Source of the DNA: Thalassotalea fonticola
GTDB taxonomy: Bacteria > Pseudomonadota > Gammaproteobacteria > Enterobacterales > Alteromonadaceae
Length of the DNA stretch: 64,000 nucleotides
Direction: 5' to 3'
NCBI RefSeq assembly: GCF_032911225.1
Contig: NZ_CP136600.1
Coordinates: 2,170,001 to 2,234,000, forward strand
The position numbers were made by a program, and so were the translations under genes. The notes beneath the pieces are model-generated. The model was not told where the DNA came from and did no database searches. It worked only from the letters and a program-made list of their open reading frames with translations. Shown piece after piece: positions 43,705-53,038 of the stretch. The stretch's first letter is position 1. Every line of letters begins with the position of its first letter.

Positions 43705-45705
43705 CTAGGCCTCAGCAACATTTGTAACAGTAGAAATTGGTGCTGATTTATTTGCTTCGCTTTGCTCAAGAACAGTTTTACGACGACGATAACGCTTGTC
43801 CATCATGGCAAATATTCCACCTAATGCCATAAAGATTGAGCCCAACCATATCCAACGAACAAAAGGTTTGTAATGAACACGAACAGCCCAAGCATCATTA
43901 CCTAGCGGGTCACCTAAGGCAACATACACATCACGGAATAACCCGGGGTCAATGGCAGCTTCTGTCATGCCCATGGTTTGCACTCGGTAACTACGACGTT
44001 CCGGTTGTAATAATGCAATATGTTCACTGTTTTTATATAAATTTAATTGGCCTTGCTCAGCCGAGTAATTAGGCCCTTCAACATTGGTTACGCCATTAAA
44101 TTCTATTTGATAACCAGCTATATCCACTATAGTTCCTGGCACCATTTTCACGTTAGATTCAGACTCGTAAGTCGATACTAAAGTTACACCAACAATAGTA
44201 ATGGCGATACCTGTATGAGCAACAGCCATGCCTAAATGACTTAAACTTAACCGTGATAACTGCCAACCACCTTTGGGCAGGTGAATTTGATTCTTAACAT
44301 CTTTTGCTGCAACGAGTGCAACCCAAGTTGCCAGAGCCATACCAAAGGCAACCATGCCATTAAACTCTCCTGCGTATAACAGAGGAAATGCTAAACCAAA
44401 AATTATTGCTGAGATAGTGATCACATTAAGTTGCTTAGCTAGCTCGCCTTTTTTTGCTTTTTTCCAGCGAATAAGTGGCCCTATACCCATGAAAACAAAC
44501 AAAATACTCATAATAGGCACGAATACGGCATTAAAATATGGAGGTCCAACGGAAATCTTGCCCATGCCTAAAGCATCAATTAACAGCGGATACAAAGTCC
44601 CCAGCAACACAGTAACGGCAGCGGCTACTAGAATAACATTTGAAATTAATATCGCGGTTTCTCGAGAAACTAAATTAAAACGCGAAAAGCTACCAACGTT
44701 GGAACCACGTATTGCATATAATAATAATGAACAGCCAACCGCAATGGCTAATAATACCAATATGAAAGCTCCACGAGTTGGATCAGCAGCAAATGAATGT
44801 ACTGATGTTAACACTCCAGAGCGTACCAAAAATGTACCTAATAAACTTAAGCTAAAGGTAAAAATTGCTAATAGTACGGTCCAGTTTCTGAAGGCACCGC
44901 GCTTTTCAGTTACCGCTAGAGAGTGAATTAATGCTGTACCGACAAGCCAAGGCATAAATGATGCATTTTCAACCGGATCCCAGAACCACCATCCACCCCA
45001 GCCAAGTTCATAGTATGCCCACCAACTACCTAATGAGATACCCAAGGTTAAAAACATCCAGGCGCCTATCGTCCAAGGTCGCGACCAGCGAGCCCAGGCG
45101 GCATCCATTTTACCGCACATTAATGCGGCAATAGCGAAAGCAAAAGCAACTGAGAATCCAACATAGCCCATATACAGCATTGGCGGGTGAATAATTAACC
45201 CAATGTCTTGTAGTAATGGATTTAAATCTCGACCTTCCAGGGGAACATTCGGTAATAATCGGTCAAAAGGGTTTGAAGTTAATAAGGTAAACGCCATAAA
45301 ACCAACGGCAATCATCCCCATGATGGCAAGCACACGAGATACAAATGCTTGATCAACATGCTTACTAAACGAAGCAACAGCCATTGTCCATGCCGTTAAT
45401 GAAAATACCCACAGTAAAAGAGAGCCCTCATGACCGCCCCATACGGCACTAATTTTAAAGTAATATGGCAAATGTGAGTTTGAGTGACTGGCAATATAAG
45501 TTACAGAAAAATCATCAACAACAAAGCTGTAACCAAGCAGCACAATACTTAAGCAGGTAAATGCAAACATGCCAAACGTTAGGGGTTTAGCAAACGTAAT
45601 TAGGCGTTGATTTTTTTGGTACACACCAACTAACGGCACTATAGATAAACAAATGGCAAAAGCCATTGCGACAATTAATGCAAAGTGTCCAATTTCAGGG
45701 ATCAT
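43705..45705 (-). CDS. ccmF: Cytochrome c haem lyase subunit CcmF
   Basis: 666 residues with about 14-15 membrane segments. The WWD haem-handling domain is clear (W-G-G-W-W-F-W-D-P-V-E-N-A-S-F-M-P-W-L), along with the preceding H-G-G-H-E-G-S-L-L-L-W type motif (W-G-G-H-E-G-S-L-L-L-W). Attaches haem to apocytochrome with CcmH and CcmI. First gene of the leftward unit; GGAG precedes the ATG. Confidence 0.96.
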   Translation of the reverse strand: MIPEIGHFALIVAMAFAICLSIVPLVGVYQKNQRLITFAKPLTFGMFAFTCLSIVLLGYSFVVDDFSVTYIASHSNSHLPYYFKISAVWGGHEGSLLLWVFSLTAWTMAVASFSKHVDQAFVSRVLAIMGMIAVGFMAFTLLTSNPFDRLLPNVPLEGRDLNPLLQDIGLIIHPPMLYMGYVGFSVAFAFAIAALMCGKMDAAWARWSRPWTIGAWMFLTLGISLGSWWAYYELGWGGWWFWDPVENASFMPWLVGTALIHSLAVTEKRGAFRNWTVLLAIFTFSLSLLGTFLVRSGVLTSVHSFAADPTRGAFILVLLAIAVGCSLLLYAIRGSNVGSFSRFNLVSRETAILISNVILVAAAVTVLLGTLYPLLIDALGMGKISVGPPYFNAVFVPIMSILFVFMGIGPLIRWKKAKKGELAKQLNVITISAIIFGLAFPLLYAGEFNGMVAFGMALATWVALVAAKDVKNQIHLPKGGWQLSRLSLSHLGMAVAHTGIAITIVGVTLVSTYESESNVKMVPGTIVDIAGYQIEFNGVTNVEGPNYSAEQGQLNLYKNSEHIALLQPERRSYRVQTMGMTEAAIDPGLFRDVYVALGDPLGNDAWAVRVHYKPFVRWIWLGSIFMALGGIFAMMDKRYRRRKTVLEQSEANKSAPISTVTNVAEA

Positions 45706-45933
45706 TTAAAACTCCGCTCCTACTATAATAGGAAAGCTACGTGATTTTTATACTTTCCCAATTATACCGACAATAGCAAAATAAAAAAGCGACATTTTAT
45801 GACAAACATTGACCCAGATTAATAAGTTGTAATTGAATGTTTCAAAATACTATTTATTTTTATAAGCATCTTCAACTTCGAGTAACAAACAAGTAGAATC
45901 GAGCTATTATAATAAATTTTGTTAGGCAAAACT
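45706..45933. promoter_or_regulatory. Divergent promoter region between ccmF and ccmA
   Basis: About 230 bases separate the two ccm units, which point away from each other. The region is AT-rich; no clear operator could be assigned. It must hold both promoters. Confidence 0.6.
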
Positions 45934-46575
45934 TTGGCAAGCGAGCATCTCCCACTTTTAACAGCTCAGCAGTTAACCTGTATTAGAGAAGATCGACTAT
46001 TATTTGATGAATTAACATTTGATGTTAGACCTGGTGATATTCTCCAAATAGAAGGTGCCAACGGCACGGGTAAAACAAGTTTATTACGTATACTTGCAGG
46101 GCTATCGCAGCCCTATAGTGGTGACATACTTTATAAATCACAAAAAATTCAACAATGCCAAGAAGACTTTAATGCTGACTTATTATTCCTAGGTCATTTG
46201 CCGGGTGTAAAAGGTGAAATGACCAGTGAAGAAAACCTAACGTTTTATTTCAAGTTACACGGGTTAGACCCTACTTTGGCAGAGCAAACACTTAGTGAAG
46301 TAAATCTACTTGGTTTTGAGGATGCCCTTGCCTCGCATTTAAGTGCTGGCCAGCACCGCCGAATTGCATTAGCAAGACTATGGCAAACTAACGCAAAAAT
46401 TTGGATTTTAGACGAGCCCTTTACTGCAATAGATAAAGCCGGGGTACAAAAGCTTGAACAATTATTTATAAAGCATGCGCAAAACGGTGGCGTTGTAATA
46501 TTAACAACTCATCAAGATTTATCGATTAATAGCAGTGATTATAAAAAAATCATTCTTGAACATCAGTTTTTTTAG
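45934..46575 (+). CDS. ccmA: Haem exporter ATP-binding protein CcmA
   Basis: 213 residues; ABC ATPase with Walker A G-A-N-G-T-G-K-T, signature L-S-A-G-Q-H-R-R and Walker B I-L-D-E-P. There is no ATG at the start. I chose the TTG at 45934, which has AGG seven bases before it, over the TTG at 45919. Works with CcmB in the CcmABCD complex that releases holo-CcmE. Confidence 0.93.
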   Translation: MASEHLPLLTAQQLTCIREDRLLFDELTFDVRPGDILQIEGANGTGKTSLLRILAGLSQPYSGDILYKSQKIQQCQEDFNADLLFLGHLPGVKGEMTSEENLTFYFKLHGLDPTLAEQTLSEVNLLGFEDALASHLSAGQHRRIALARLWQTNAKIWILDEPFTAIDKAGVQKLEQLFIKHAQNGGVVILTTHQDLSINSSDYKKIILEHQFF

Positions 46576-46590
46576 AGTGTTTTAATTCAT

Positions 46591-47271
46591 ATGCAAATTT
46601 CTTACAGAGAAACATTTTTAACCATTTTGAAGCGTGATTTGCTTATCGCACTTCGCCACCGTGATGACATTGTTAACCCTTTACTATTTTTTGTTATTGT
46701 TGTCTCCCTATTCCCATTAGGTATAGGTCCAGCAAGTAATACGTTAATGAAAATAGCACCGGGCGTTATTTGGGTAGCAGCTTTATTATCAACGCTTTTA
46801 TCGCTCGAACGGTTATTCAAAAACGATCACAGTGATGGCTCGTTAGAACAAATGTTATTAAGCCCATGCCCAACATTTATCTTGGTACTGGCTAAAATAA
46901 CTGCACATTGGTTGATTACCGGATTACCGCTAATAATTATTGCGCCATTTTTAGGGGTATTACTTAACCTACATCAAGAAAGTTATGTAGCGCTAATGTT
47001 AACGTTATTATTAGGAACTCCGGTACTTAGTTTATTAGGAGCTATCGGAGTCGCTTTAACCGTAGGCCTAAAGAAAGGCGGCGTTTTACTGAGTTTGTTA
47101 GTGCTGCCTTTATATATTCCAGTGTTAATTTTTGCGACTAGTGCAATTGATGCTGCGAGTATGAATTTACCTTATAACGGACAACTTGCTATAATAGCAG
47201 CGTTGTTTTTCGGGTCATTAACCTTGGCCCCTTTTGCTGTAGGCTCAGCCTTGAAAGTGAGTACAAACTAA
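46591..47271 (+). CDS. ccmB: Haem exporter membrane protein CcmB
   Basis: 226 residues with six membrane segments, usual length. Contains S-L-E-R-L-F and the D-G-S-L-E-Q motif of CcmB. Follows ccmA by 15 bases. Confidence 0.94.
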   Translation: MQISYRETFLTILKRDLLIALRHRDDIVNPLLFFVIVVSLFPLGIGPASNTLMKIAPGVIWVAALLSTLLSLERLFKNDHSDGSLEQMLLSPCPTFILVLAKITAHWLITGLPLIIIAPFLGVLLNLHQESYVALMLTLLLGTPVLSLLGAIGVALTVGLKKGGVLLSLLVLPLYIPVLIFATSAIDAASMNLPYNGQLAIIAALFFGSLTLAPFAVGSALKVSTN

Positions 47272-47272
47272 A

Positions 47273-48016
47273 ATGTGGAAATGGCTTCACCCATACGCAA
47301 ATCCTGAAATTTCATATCATTTCAGTGGCAAACTAATTCCTTGGTTTAGCATTATCAGTGGCTTATTATTGGTTATTGGTATGACAATAGGCTTGGCATT
47401 TTCCCCCGCGGATTACCAACAAGGTGATAGCGTACGTATCTTTTATTTACATGTTCCGGCAGCAATGCTGTCTATGGGTATATATTTAGGTATGGCAATT
47501 GCGGCCGTTAGTGCTCTGGTTTGGCAGCTTAAACTTGCCGAAACTTCCATAGCAGCCTTGGCGCCAATCGGCGCAACTTTTACTGCAATAGCTTTGTTTA
47601 CCGGCGCGGCATGGGGGAAACCTATGTGGGGCACATGGTGGATTTGGGATGCACGATTAACATCTGAATTAATATTATTATTTTTATATTTAGGCGTTAT
47701 TGCCTTGCAAAACGCTTTTGAAGATAAATCATTAGGCGGAAAAGCGGCCAGTGTATTAGCGCTGGTAGGTGTTATAAATTTACCAATAATTCACTATTCA
47801 GTTGAGTGGTGGAATACCCTGCATCAAGGGGCGACTGTATCTAAATTTGAAAAGCCATCCATGTCTACTGATATGTTTATTCCCTTTATCATCAGTTTAT
47901 TTGGTTTTGCTTTTTTAGTAGCAAGTTTAGTATGCGTTAGGTTTAGAGCAGAAATTATTGCTCGCAATTCTATGCGTCCTTGGGTAAAAGCTTTGGTTAA
48001 TGGAGAAAACAAATAA
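47273..48016 (+). CDS. ccmC: Haem transporter/handling protein CcmC
   Basis: 247 residues, six membrane segments. Shows the WWD motif W-G-T-W-W-I-W-D-A-R-L-T-S and the two periplasmic histidines (H59 region L-H-V-P-A and H184 region). Loads haem onto CcmE. Stop overlaps the ccmD start by one base (TAATG). Confidence 0.95.
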   Translation: MWKWLHPYANPEISYHFSGKLIPWFSIISGLLLVIGMTIGLAFSPADYQQGDSVRIFYLHVPAAMLSMGIYLGMAIAAVSALVWQLKLAETSIAALAPIGATFTAIALFTGAAWGKPMWGTWWIWDARLTSELILLFLYLGVIALQNAFEDKSLGGKAASVLALVGVINLPIIHYSVEWWNTLHQGATVSKFEKPSMSTDMFIPFIISLFGFAFLVASLVCVRFRAEIIARNSMRPWVKALVNGENK

Positions 48017-48225
48017 TGGCTTTTAATTCGTTTGCCGAATTCTTAAATATGGGAGGATATGCGTTCTACGTATGGCTATCCTATGGGTTTACTGCGGTTT
48101 TATTGATCGTACTAACGATTAATAGCGTTAAAATGGAAACTCAAATTATTAAACAAATTAAACAACGATTAAAACGGGAAGCAAAGTTAAAACAAGCAGC
48201 CCAAAATCGTAAAGAAGGTATGTAG
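48016..48225 (+). CDS. ccmD: Haem exporter small protein CcmD
   Basis: 69 residues; one membrane segment (about 13-37) and a basic cytoplasmic tail ([11 protein letters not shown]). [12 protein letters not shown] start is typical. Starts at the last base of ccmC. Confidence 0.92.
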   Translation: MAFNSFAEFLNMGGYAFYVWLSYGFTAVLLIVLTINSVKMETQIIKQIKQRLKREAKLKQAAQNRKEGM

Positions 48226-48226
48226 T

Positions 48227-48694
48227 ATGAACCCTCGTCGTAAAAAAAGACTCACCATAGTTTCGAGCATAGTAGCCGGTGTTGCTATTGTTGCCGGATT
48301 AACACTTTATGCACTTAGTCAAAACATTGATTTGTTTTTCACGCCATCTGAAATAGTAAATGGCAAAGAAGATACAGGAATGAAGCCTGTTGTTGGTCAG
48401 CGTATTCGCGTTGGCGGCTTAGTAGTAGCCGGCACAGTAGAACGTGATAGTGAAAGTTTGCATGTAGAATTTAAACTTATCGATACTGGGCCAATGATCA
48501 CCGTAACTTATGACGGTATATTGCCAGACTTATTCCGTGAAGGTCAGGGCATAGTTGCACAAGGCATTTTAACTACTCCTACTACATTGCAAGCCAGTGA
48601 AGTTTTAGCAAAGCATGATGAAGAATACATGCCAAAAGAGATTGCTGAAGCCGTAGGTAAAAACCACAAAAAACCGACATACAATAAAAACTAG
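48227..48694 (+). CDS. ccmE: Haem chaperone CcmE
   Basis: 155 residues; N-terminal membrane anchor, then an OB-fold periplasmic domain. The haem-binding histidine is H130 in L-A-K-H-D-E-E-Y, followed by Y134. Passes haem to CcmF. Last gene of the rightward ccm unit. Confidence 0.96.
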   Translation: MNPRRKKRLTIVSSIVAGVAIVAGLTLYALSQNIDLFFTPSEIVNGKEDTGMKPVVGQRIRVGGLVVAGTVERDSESLHVEFKLIDTGPMITVTYDGILPDLFREGQGIVAQGILTTPTTLQASEVLAKHDEEYMPKEIAEAVGKNHKKPTYNKN

Positions 48695-48736
48695 TATTTA
48701 AATAGTTAACCAGAAATAGGTTGACCGTTTTTTAAG

Positions 48737-48768
48737 AAGTCAGCGGCTTATAGCCTCTGACTTTTTTT
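48737..48768 (+). terminator. Terminator of ccmABCDE
   Basis: AAGTCAG (48737-48743) / CTGACTT (48757-48763) stem with an inner GGCT/AGCC, and a T run (48762-48768). Confidence 0.82.
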
Positions 48769-49210
48769 ATTCGTGGAAGAATTTGCCAAGACGGCTTAAT
48801 TTCTGTTTTATGCACTTTATTTAGAGTATGTATCACAAAACTTAAGTGTTGCGATTACTGTTACATTACATACTGAAACATCTCCACCACCAGCAAAAAT
48901 ACGCTCCTAAGACGCTGTATCTATTGCCATTTTAAATATTATATTCTCACTCTATTTTGTAACAGCTTGTTCAAATATTTTGAGAAACACTAATTATGAA
49001 TAAGAACACCTCCACCACCACAAACAAATAACAACTGCTAAAACAATAACTTACACAGAAGTAACATTCACAATTAACAGTCAATTAACAGCCCTTACGT
49101 AACTGTTACAGACCATTCTCTTCGATAACACTTTGGCCATAAGATGTGACCAACTCGTAACGAGCACATATTAAAAATAAATCAAAGATAAACTTTCCCC
49201 AGGAGTTATT
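48769..49210. other. Intergenic region before TonB receptor 3
   Basis: About 440 bases. It contains a similar CTCCACCACCA string twice (48894-48904 and 49010-49020) and an 11-codon frame ATG at 48996 to TAA at 49031 that reads M-N-K-N-T-S-T-T-T-N-K. No tRNA, no hairpin with a T run. The TonB receptor has CAGGAG as ribosome site (49200-49205). Confidence 0.5.
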
Positions 49211-51691
49211 ATGTTTAAGAAGAATTCAATCGCAACCGCGATCATGTTTAGTGCAACATCAGCAACTGCTTTTGTAACGGTTAATGCTACTGCAGCAGAA
49301 ACTAGCGTAGAAAACGATAATGTTGAAAGAATTGAAGTTACCGGTTCACGTATTAACCGTACCGATATGGAAACCGCCTCTCCAGTAACGGTTATATCAG
49401 CAGATATTATCGCTAAAAGTGGCTACACCTCAGTGCAAGAAGTTCTAAATGCCCAACCTACTGCAGCAGGTATGAGCTTAGGTGCATCATCAAACAATGG
49501 TTCAGGCGGTAAAGCTACCGTTAACCTTCGTGGTATGGGCGTTGAAAGAACCTTGGTATTATTGAATGGCCGTCGTATGGTCGCATCAGGAACTGGTGCT
49601 GATGCATCTGTTGATTTAAACACGATTCCTGTTGCAATGATTAAATCAATTGAAATTTTAAAAGATGGTGCATCAGCTGTTTATGGCTCTGACGCTATCG
49701 CTGGTGTTGTCAACATCATCACTAAAAAAGATTACGAAGGGACAGAGATAAGTGCTGATTTAAGCTCTACCGATAAAGGCGATGGCGAATCAGGTGGCTT
49801 CAGTATTTTACATGGGCGTGAAATTGGTGGTGGTAACTTAGTCGTAGGTTTCCAATACTCAGAGCGTGGTGAAGTAATTCAATCTGATCGTGATTTCGTA
49901 CCTGCAGGAAATTCTTCTTTTGTTCCTGAAGGCTCTTTAGGCGGTAAAACTCCAGATGGCAACGGCGGCTTTGAGCCACGTGATCACGGTTATGACTACA
50001 CGACTTCAAGTTATGCACAAACACCAAATGAGTTATACAGCTTATTCACCAGTTTCAATAAAGAAATAGCGTCTGATACTGAGCTTTCTATTGATGCTAT
50101 GTACACCCGTCGTGAGTCGGATCAACAAATGGCCCCGCAACCTGCCAACATTGATTTGGATAGAGATCAACTTGATGATAAGTATAACGATCAATTTGAT
50201 AAAGTTGATGAAGATGGCAATCCAATTGAGACATTAAACTATAGACGCCGCATGGTTGATGCGGGTCCTCGTATCTATGGTCAAGAAACAGATACTTATC
50301 GATTCTCAGCAGCCTTAAAAGGCTATTTAGATAACGATGATATGTGGGATGTTTCTGCTACTTTTGGTAAGAATGAATCTAAAGATGTGGTAGAGAATTC
50401 AATTCACGCCGGCAATATGGAAACCAGCATTTACGCGTATCAAGATCTTTGGTTCAGCGGTGATGAAATGGACAGAGATTTCTTAGTTTCAGAAGGTGTT
50501 ATATACACTGAAGAAAACGAAGGTGGAAACGAGCAGTTCACATTATCAGCAGGCTATTCTGGTATGACCGAAAATGATATTGGTTATGCTATGGGTGTTG
50601 AGAGCCGGTTCGAAAGTGGTTACTACACTCCTGATGAAGTAACTCAAGCTGGTGAAAGCACTGCAGCGCAACAAGACCCTACAGATGGTAATTACACGGT
50701 AAACTCTGTTTACGCAGAAATTTCAGTACCGGTAACAGAAAAACTAGCCGTCGAAGCAGCTACTCGTTATGACCGTTACTCAACATTTGGTGGCGCAACA
50801 ACATGGAAATTAGGTGCTACATACAGCTTCACTGATACTTTTATGATCCGCTCAGTTGCAGCGACAGGTTTCCGCGCACCAAGTGTAAGTGAATTATACG
50901 CGGGTAACTCTGGTTCATTTGACTACTTAGCAGATCCGTGGGAGCACGCTCAAGATGCTCAAATTCTTGTTAACTATACCGGTGATGACAACTTATCACC
51001 TGAAGAAAGCGAGTCGTTCACTTTCGGGGCAGTATGGGAAATTTCTGATGGTATCTCAACAACAGTTGATTACTGGCAGTTCGATATAACTGATGCGATT
51101 AGCCGAGTTGATGTTCAAGCTAAATTAGATGAATGTGCTGCAGGCGATATGGCTGCTTGTGACGCAATTAACATTACCGGTGACGGTAGTCTTAATGATT
51201 TAGATACATTAACTTCACCATTAACAAACATTGGTGAGCAAAATACTTCAGGTATCGATTGGAACATAAGCTTTAACCATGACATCTTTAGAGTAATGTT
51301 AGACACTACTTTCTTACTAGATTTTACTCAAGATGATATTGATTACACAGGTAAAATTGATGGTAACATCGGTGGCTACTCTGAAATTAAATCAACGTTA
51401 ACTGTTGGCATGGACTTTACTGAAGACTTTAGCATGCAGTACACAGCGCAATTCATTCAAGGCATGGACGGGGAATATTACGGAGAAACATTCTCTACAG
51501 ATGACGTAATTTACCATAACGCTTCAGCGTCTTACTACTTAAACGACAGCTGGTCAGTTAATGGCGGTGTTAAAAACATCCTTGATACTGAACCTGAAGA
51601 AGTTCCAGGTGGTAACGATATGGAAACAGTTCCAAGTGTATATGATGTTGTTGGTCGCACGTTCTTCGTAAGTACTTCTTACAAGTTCTAA
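49211..51691 (+). CDS. TonB-dependent outer-membrane receptor 3
   Basis: 826 residues: signal peptide to about 28 (V-N-A-T-A-A), TonB-box-like R-I-E-V-T-G-S-R near 45, plug with V-N-L-R-G-M-G-V-E-R-T-L-V-L-L-N-G-R-R-M and S-I-E-I-L-K-D-G-A-S-A-V-Y-G-S-D-A-I-A-G-V-V-N-I-I, then a barrel ending V-S-T-S-Y-K-F. This is the same general class as receptor 2 but without a G run. Substrate unknown. Terminator follows. Confidence 0.93.
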   Translation: MFKKNSIATAIMFSATSATAFVTVNATAAETSVENDNVERIEVTGSRINRTDMETASPVTVISADIIAKSGYTSVQEVLNAQPTAAGMSLGASSNNGSGGKATVNLRGMGVERTLVLLNGRRMVASGTGADASVDLNTIPVAMIKSIEILKDGASAVYGSDAIAGVVNIITKKDYEGTEISADLSSTDKGDGESGGFSILHGREIGGGNLVVGFQYSERGEVIQSDRDFVPAGNSSFVPEGSLGGKTPDGNGGFEPRDHGYDYTTSSYAQTPNELYSLFTSFNKEIASDTELSIDAMYTRRESDQQMAPQPANIDLDRDQLDDKYNDQFDKVDEDGNPIETLNYRRRMVDAGPRIYGQETDTYRFSAALKGYLDNDDMWDVSATFGKNESKDVVENSIHAGNMETSIYAYQDLWFSGDEMDRDFLVSEGVIYTEENEGGNEQFTLSAGYSGMTENDIGYAMGVESRFESGYYTPDEVTQAGESTAAQQDPTDGNYTVNSVYAEISVPVTEKLAVEAATRYDRYSTFGGATTWKLGATYSFTDTFMIRSVAATGFRAPSVSELYAGNSGSFDYLADPWEHAQDAQILVNYTGDDNLSPEESESFTFGAVWEISDGISTTVDYWQFDITDAISRVDVQAKLDECAAGDMAACDAINITGDGSLNDLDTLTSPLTNIGEQNTSGIDWNISFNHDIFRVMLDTTFLLDFTQDDIDYTGKIDGNIGGYSEIKSTLTVGMDFTEDFSMQYTAQFIQGMDGEYYGETFSTDDVIYHNASASYYLNDSWSVNGGVKNILDTEPEEVPGGNDMETVPSVYDVVGRTFFVSTSYKF

Positions 51692-51703
51692 AAATAGAAA
51701 AGT

Positions 51704-51732
51704 AAGCGATGGCTTCGGCCATCGCTTTATTA
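51704..51732 (+). terminator. Terminator of TonB receptor 3
   Basis: AAGCGATGGC / GCCATCGCTT stem (51704-51713, 51718-51727) with a TTCG tetraloop, followed by TATT. A strong stable hairpin. Confidence 0.85.
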
Positions 51733-51759
51733 CTTCACAAACAGCCAAGACTTATAAAA

Positions 51760-51999
51760 ATGATATTTTTCAAAAAGATAAAACAGGAAGAAAGCAAGCG
51801 CTTTAATAGCTCGCCTTATTCGTATGCAATATCTTTATTTTTAATGCTCTTTGGTTTAACCGTCTGCACTTGGACAATTGGTGAAGTATTATTTATAACA
51901 AAAACGACGCCAAGTTATAGTATGGCAAGTATCATTTCTTTAATTATTAGTTTACTCATTTTAATTACCTTAGATAATGAAGCGAGTAAGGCTGACTAA
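51760..51999 (+). CDS. Unknown small membrane protein
   Basis: 79 residues from the ATG at 51760 (an earlier start lies inside the terminator). Two hydrophobic segments (A-I-S-L-F-L-M-L-F-G-L-T-V-C-T-W-T-I and S-L-I-I-S-L-L-I-L-I-T-L) and charged ends. No ribosome site seen, no family known. Possibly real. Confidence 0.45.
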   Translation: MIFFKKIKQEESKRFNSSPYSYAISLFLMLFGLTVCTWTIGEVLFITKTTPSYSMASIISLIISLLILITLDNEASKAD

Positions 52000-52018
52000 T
52001 TATTTAATTAGCTTGGTA

Positions 52019-52738
52019 TCAATCTATTGCTGACAACAAATACCCTTTCCCCCAAACGGTTTTAATTTGAGTTTGTGTCACTCCCTGACTAATTAATTTG
52101 TCGCGTAAGCGAGATAAACGTACATCGACAGAACGTTCAGAACCATCATACTCACGACCTAATAATAGTTTGTAGATATCATCTCGAGTTAGCACTTTAC
52201 CAGTGTTAAACATCAGTAAGGACAATAATTCAAATTCAAATACACTTAATGATATTTCAACGCCATTTACTTCGCACTGTTGCTCACTAGGAATTACGGT
52301 TATTTCGCCAACGGTAAGCTTTTTTCTACTACTTGCTTGTTTGCGATCTTTAGTTCTTCTAAGTAATGCTTCAATGTTTGCTGAAATAAGTTGTGGGCTA
52401 GCTGGCTTTGCCAAATACGCATCGCCGCCAACATTAAACGCCGCTAAATGTTCAGCTTCACTATTGTTAGAGGTTAAGAATAATATTGGACCGCTATAAG
52501 TGGCACGCAATTCATGACAAACTTTATAACCATCTTTACCTGGTAGGCCAACATCAAGAATAATTAAGTCTGGTTGTATTTTTATTTGATTTCGTGCAGC
52601 TTGATCACCCCTAAACACTTGATGAACAACATGTGACGATTTTTCTAAATATGCCTTAAGTAAAGATGATAAAACTTTATCATCCTCTACCAACATAATT
52701 GTTGAAAACTCACTAACAGCGCCAACGGTATTATTCAT
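52019..52738 (-). CDS. OmpR-family response regulator (orphan)
   Basis: 239 residues from the ATG at 52738 (AGGTGA upstream); a longer frame start at 52789 is unlikely. Receiver domain with D19/D20 and phosphoacceptor D62 (L-I-I-L-D-V-G-L-P-G-K-D-G), T-S and K at later conserved positions, then an OmpR/PhoB winged-helix from about 130 (G-R-E-Y-D-G-S-E-R-S-V-D-V-R-L-S-R-L-R-D-K-L). No histidine kinase gene is next to it in the window, so the partner is elsewhere. Target unknown. Confidence 0.9.
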   Translation of the reverse strand: MNNTVGAVSEFSTIMLVEDDKVLSSLLKAYLEKSSHVVHQVFRGDQAARNQIKIQPDLIILDVGLPGKDGYKVCHELRATYSGPILFLTSNNSEAEHLAAFNVGGDAYLAKPASPQLISANIEALLRRTKDRKQASSRKKLTVGEITVIPSEQQCEVNGVEISLSVFEFELLSLLMFNTGKVLTRDDIYKLLLGREYDGSERSVDVRLSRLRDKLISQGVTQTQIKTVWGKGYLLSAID

Positions 52739-52897
52739 AATTAAATATTCACCTAAGATACAACAAAAATTCAGGGATAAAGATCCCATTACAATGAAGA
52801 CCAGATCATAAAAGAATTATATTATTAATACTGTTCTAAATTGTAACCTGAATGTTAATTATGGAAATAAGTCAGATTTTAGGCGAACCCGTGATAA

Positions 52898-52978
52898 CCA
52901 TCAGGAAATGATGGGAGCGCCCCCTTTCTATTTTTATGCCTTCCATCGCGGCAAGTCGACATTCCATCTTCCCTGATG
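52898..52978. repeat. Imperfect inverted repeat upstream of the response regulator
   Basis: CCATCAGGAAATGATGG (52898-52914) with a mirrored CCATCTTCCCTGATG (52964-52978), spacing about 50 bases, between the response-regulator start and the dehydrogenase terminator. It may be a degenerate member of an intergenic palindrome family, but does not match copies A to D well. Confidence 0.4.
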
Positions 52979-52980
52979 TA

Positions 52981-53009
52981 AAAAAGTCAGTGACCTGAAT
53001 CACTGACTT
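52981..53009 (-). terminator. Terminator of the acyl-CoA dehydrogenase gene
   Basis: AAGTCAGTGA (52984-52993) / TCACTGACTT (53000-53009), ten pairs, six-base loop, T run (52981-52985) on the minus strand. Confidence 0.88.
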
Positions 53010-53038
53010 CTTGTATTTTAAGGTGAATGGTTTGTTAT

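Noticed and set aside
44354..44926. 190-codon plus-strand frame opposite ccmF
   Set aside because: It lies wholly antisense to a clear ccmF and has no motif; a shadow frame from biased codon use.
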